Notes under the pieces: model-generated | Seen by the model: only the letters and a program-made list of their open reading frames with translations | Database searches by the model: none | What the model was told of the DNA's origin: nothing | Origin: Desulfosediminicola flagellatus | GTDB taxonomy: Bacteria; Desulfobacterota; Desulfobulbia; Desulfobulbales; Desulfocapsaceae | Assembly (NCBI RefSeq): GCF_005116655.2 | Contig: NZ_CP050698.1 | Span: 2,262,501-2,326,500 of the forward strand | DNA: 64,000 nucleotides | Direction of reading: 5' to 3' | In this document: in pieces, positions 63,249 through 64,000 of the stretch | Layout of the letters: every line of letters starts with the position of its first letter | How positions within the stretch are numbered: the stretch's first letter is position 1 | Made by a program: the position numbers and the translations under genes

Positions 63249-64000
63249 ATGTATTCTATATTGATTGTAGATGATGAACCGAATTATTTGGTAGTGCTTT
63301 CCGAATTGTTGCGGGATGAGGGGTATGAGGTATTTACGGCTCCCGGTGGTGCCGAAGGCTTTGACATGGTCAAGCAACTCGACCTTGATCTTGTTATCAC
63401 AGATATGCAGATGCCCCAGGTAGACGGGTTGCAGCTGTTGCAGCATATAAAAGAACATAACGCTGATTTGCCGGTCATCATGATAACGGCCTACGCTGAG
63501 GTTGAAAAGGCTGTGAAGGCAATGCAGGCTGGTGCCTTCAGTTATCTTTCCAAACCATTCTCCAACGACGAATTACTGGTAAATATTGAAAAAGCGGTCA
63601 GGCTGTATTCGCTGGTTTTAGAAAATACCCGCTTGCGAAGAGAGATAAAAGGGAAAAGCGGCTTTAGCGGAATGGTCGGTAAGAATCCGCGGATGAAGCA
63701 GGTCTACGAGCTTATTGAAAAGGTTGCACCGACTCCGGCCTCGGTATTGATTTCAGGAGAAAGCGGAACAGGCAAAGAACTCGTCGCCAAGGCTATTCAC
63801 CACAATAGTCCGCGGCAGAACCAGGCATTTATAACCGTAAACTGTGCTGCGCTCTCAGAAAACCTATTGGAAAGTGAGTTGTTTGGTCATGAGAAAGGTG
63901 CGTTTACCGGTGCAGTCGCTATGCGCAAAGGTAGGTTTGAGCTCTCTGATAAAGGAACGATATTTCTTGATGAAATAGGTGAGATTCCTCTTGCTCTACA
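63249..64000 (+). CDS. NtrC-type sigma-54 response regulator, partial at window end
   Basis: The first 250 codons are present. A receiver domain ([20 protein letters not shown], phospho-acceptor D in [34 protein letters not shown]) is followed by the AAA+ domain with Walker [10 protein letters not shown], the loop GAFTGA and Walker [12 protein letters not shown], where the window cuts it. It is 52 bases after the PHP gene. Its kinase is not in view. Confidence 0.93.
   Translation, partial: MYSILIVDDEPNYLVVLSELLRDEGYEVFTAPGGAEGFDMVKQLDLDLVITDMQMPQVDGLQLLQHIKEHNADLPVIMITAYAEVEKAVKAMQAGAFSYLSKPFSNDELLVNIEKAVRLYSLVLENTRLRREIKGKSGFSGMVGKNPRMKQVYELIEKVAPTPASVLISGESGTGKELVAKAIHHNSPRQNQAFITVNCAALSENLLESELFGHEKGAFTGAVAMRKGRFELSDKGTIFLDEIGEIPLAL

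Overview
The window looks like a chromosomal segment of a mesophilic, moderately low-GC anaerobe of the Desulfobacterota, probably a Desulfobulbales-type relative. This is inferred from gene content: a tungsten-type aldehyde:ferredoxin oxidoreductase with its own MoaD-like protein, TRAP transporter, sigma-54 regulators, many two-component kinases and a selenobiotic peptide system. No rRNA, tRNA, CRISPR array or sulfate-reduction gene was seen.

Layout. 0.2-3 kb: two secreted proteins (LamG/FG-GAP; tocopherol-cyclase-like). 4-13 kb: a plus-strand block with a PAS sigma-54 activator, a near-perfect -24/-12 promoter, proline dehydrogenase, a complete TRAP transporter, a 50-aa membrane peptide, an AOR-family oxidoreductase and a MoaD-like carrier. 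14-17.6 kb: a PhnD-like binding protein paired with a hybrid kinase. 17.8-24.2 kb: a complete ribose locus (LacI-type regulator, rbsDACBK) with a 34-bp operator palindrome. 24.4-30 kb: MFS exporter, radical SAM/SPASM enzyme, a selenopeptide gene missed by ordinary gene calling, and an Hsp70-like ATPase. 30-37 kb: HxlR regulator with a flavin/quinone redox set, then gshB, an ABC exporter and a GST. 37.9-41.8 kb: glycine betaine ABC operon and MarR regulator. 42-53 kb: a DUF1566 repeat protein, a binding protein with a broken kinase, a GlxA-type AraC regulator, a molybdopterin oxidoreductase and a BarA-like hybrid kinase. 53-59.5 kb: two flavodoxin-like reductases and a decaying pentose locus (D-lyxose isomerase, ribokinase and xylulokinase remnants) beside intact PfkB kinase and pfkA. 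59.6-64 kb: PilZ, small proteins, two FlgO-like lipoproteins, a PHP phosphoesterase and an NtrC-type regulator cut by the window edge.

The strongest find is at 27899-28246 (minus strand). This frame carries three in-frame UGA codons, each preceded by Ser-Gly and each followed at nearly the same distance by a SECIS-like hairpin. It sits just upstream of a radical SAM/SPASM maturase. This fits a selenobiotic (SbtA/SbtM-type) pair: a peptide with three selenocysteines, no cysteine, and a modifying enzyme. A rho-independent hairpin separates the two genes and an MFS transporter lies downstream.

Two further themes stand out. A short inverted-terminus repeat (MITE-like, TA-flanked) recurs at least seven times and in three places supplies the last base of a gene's stop codon; a second TA-flanked element does the same for the MoaD-like gene. 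The proline block has no P5C dehydrogenase but does have a tungsten-type aldehyde oxidoreductase, which suggests an alternative route from glutamate semialdehyde to glutamate.
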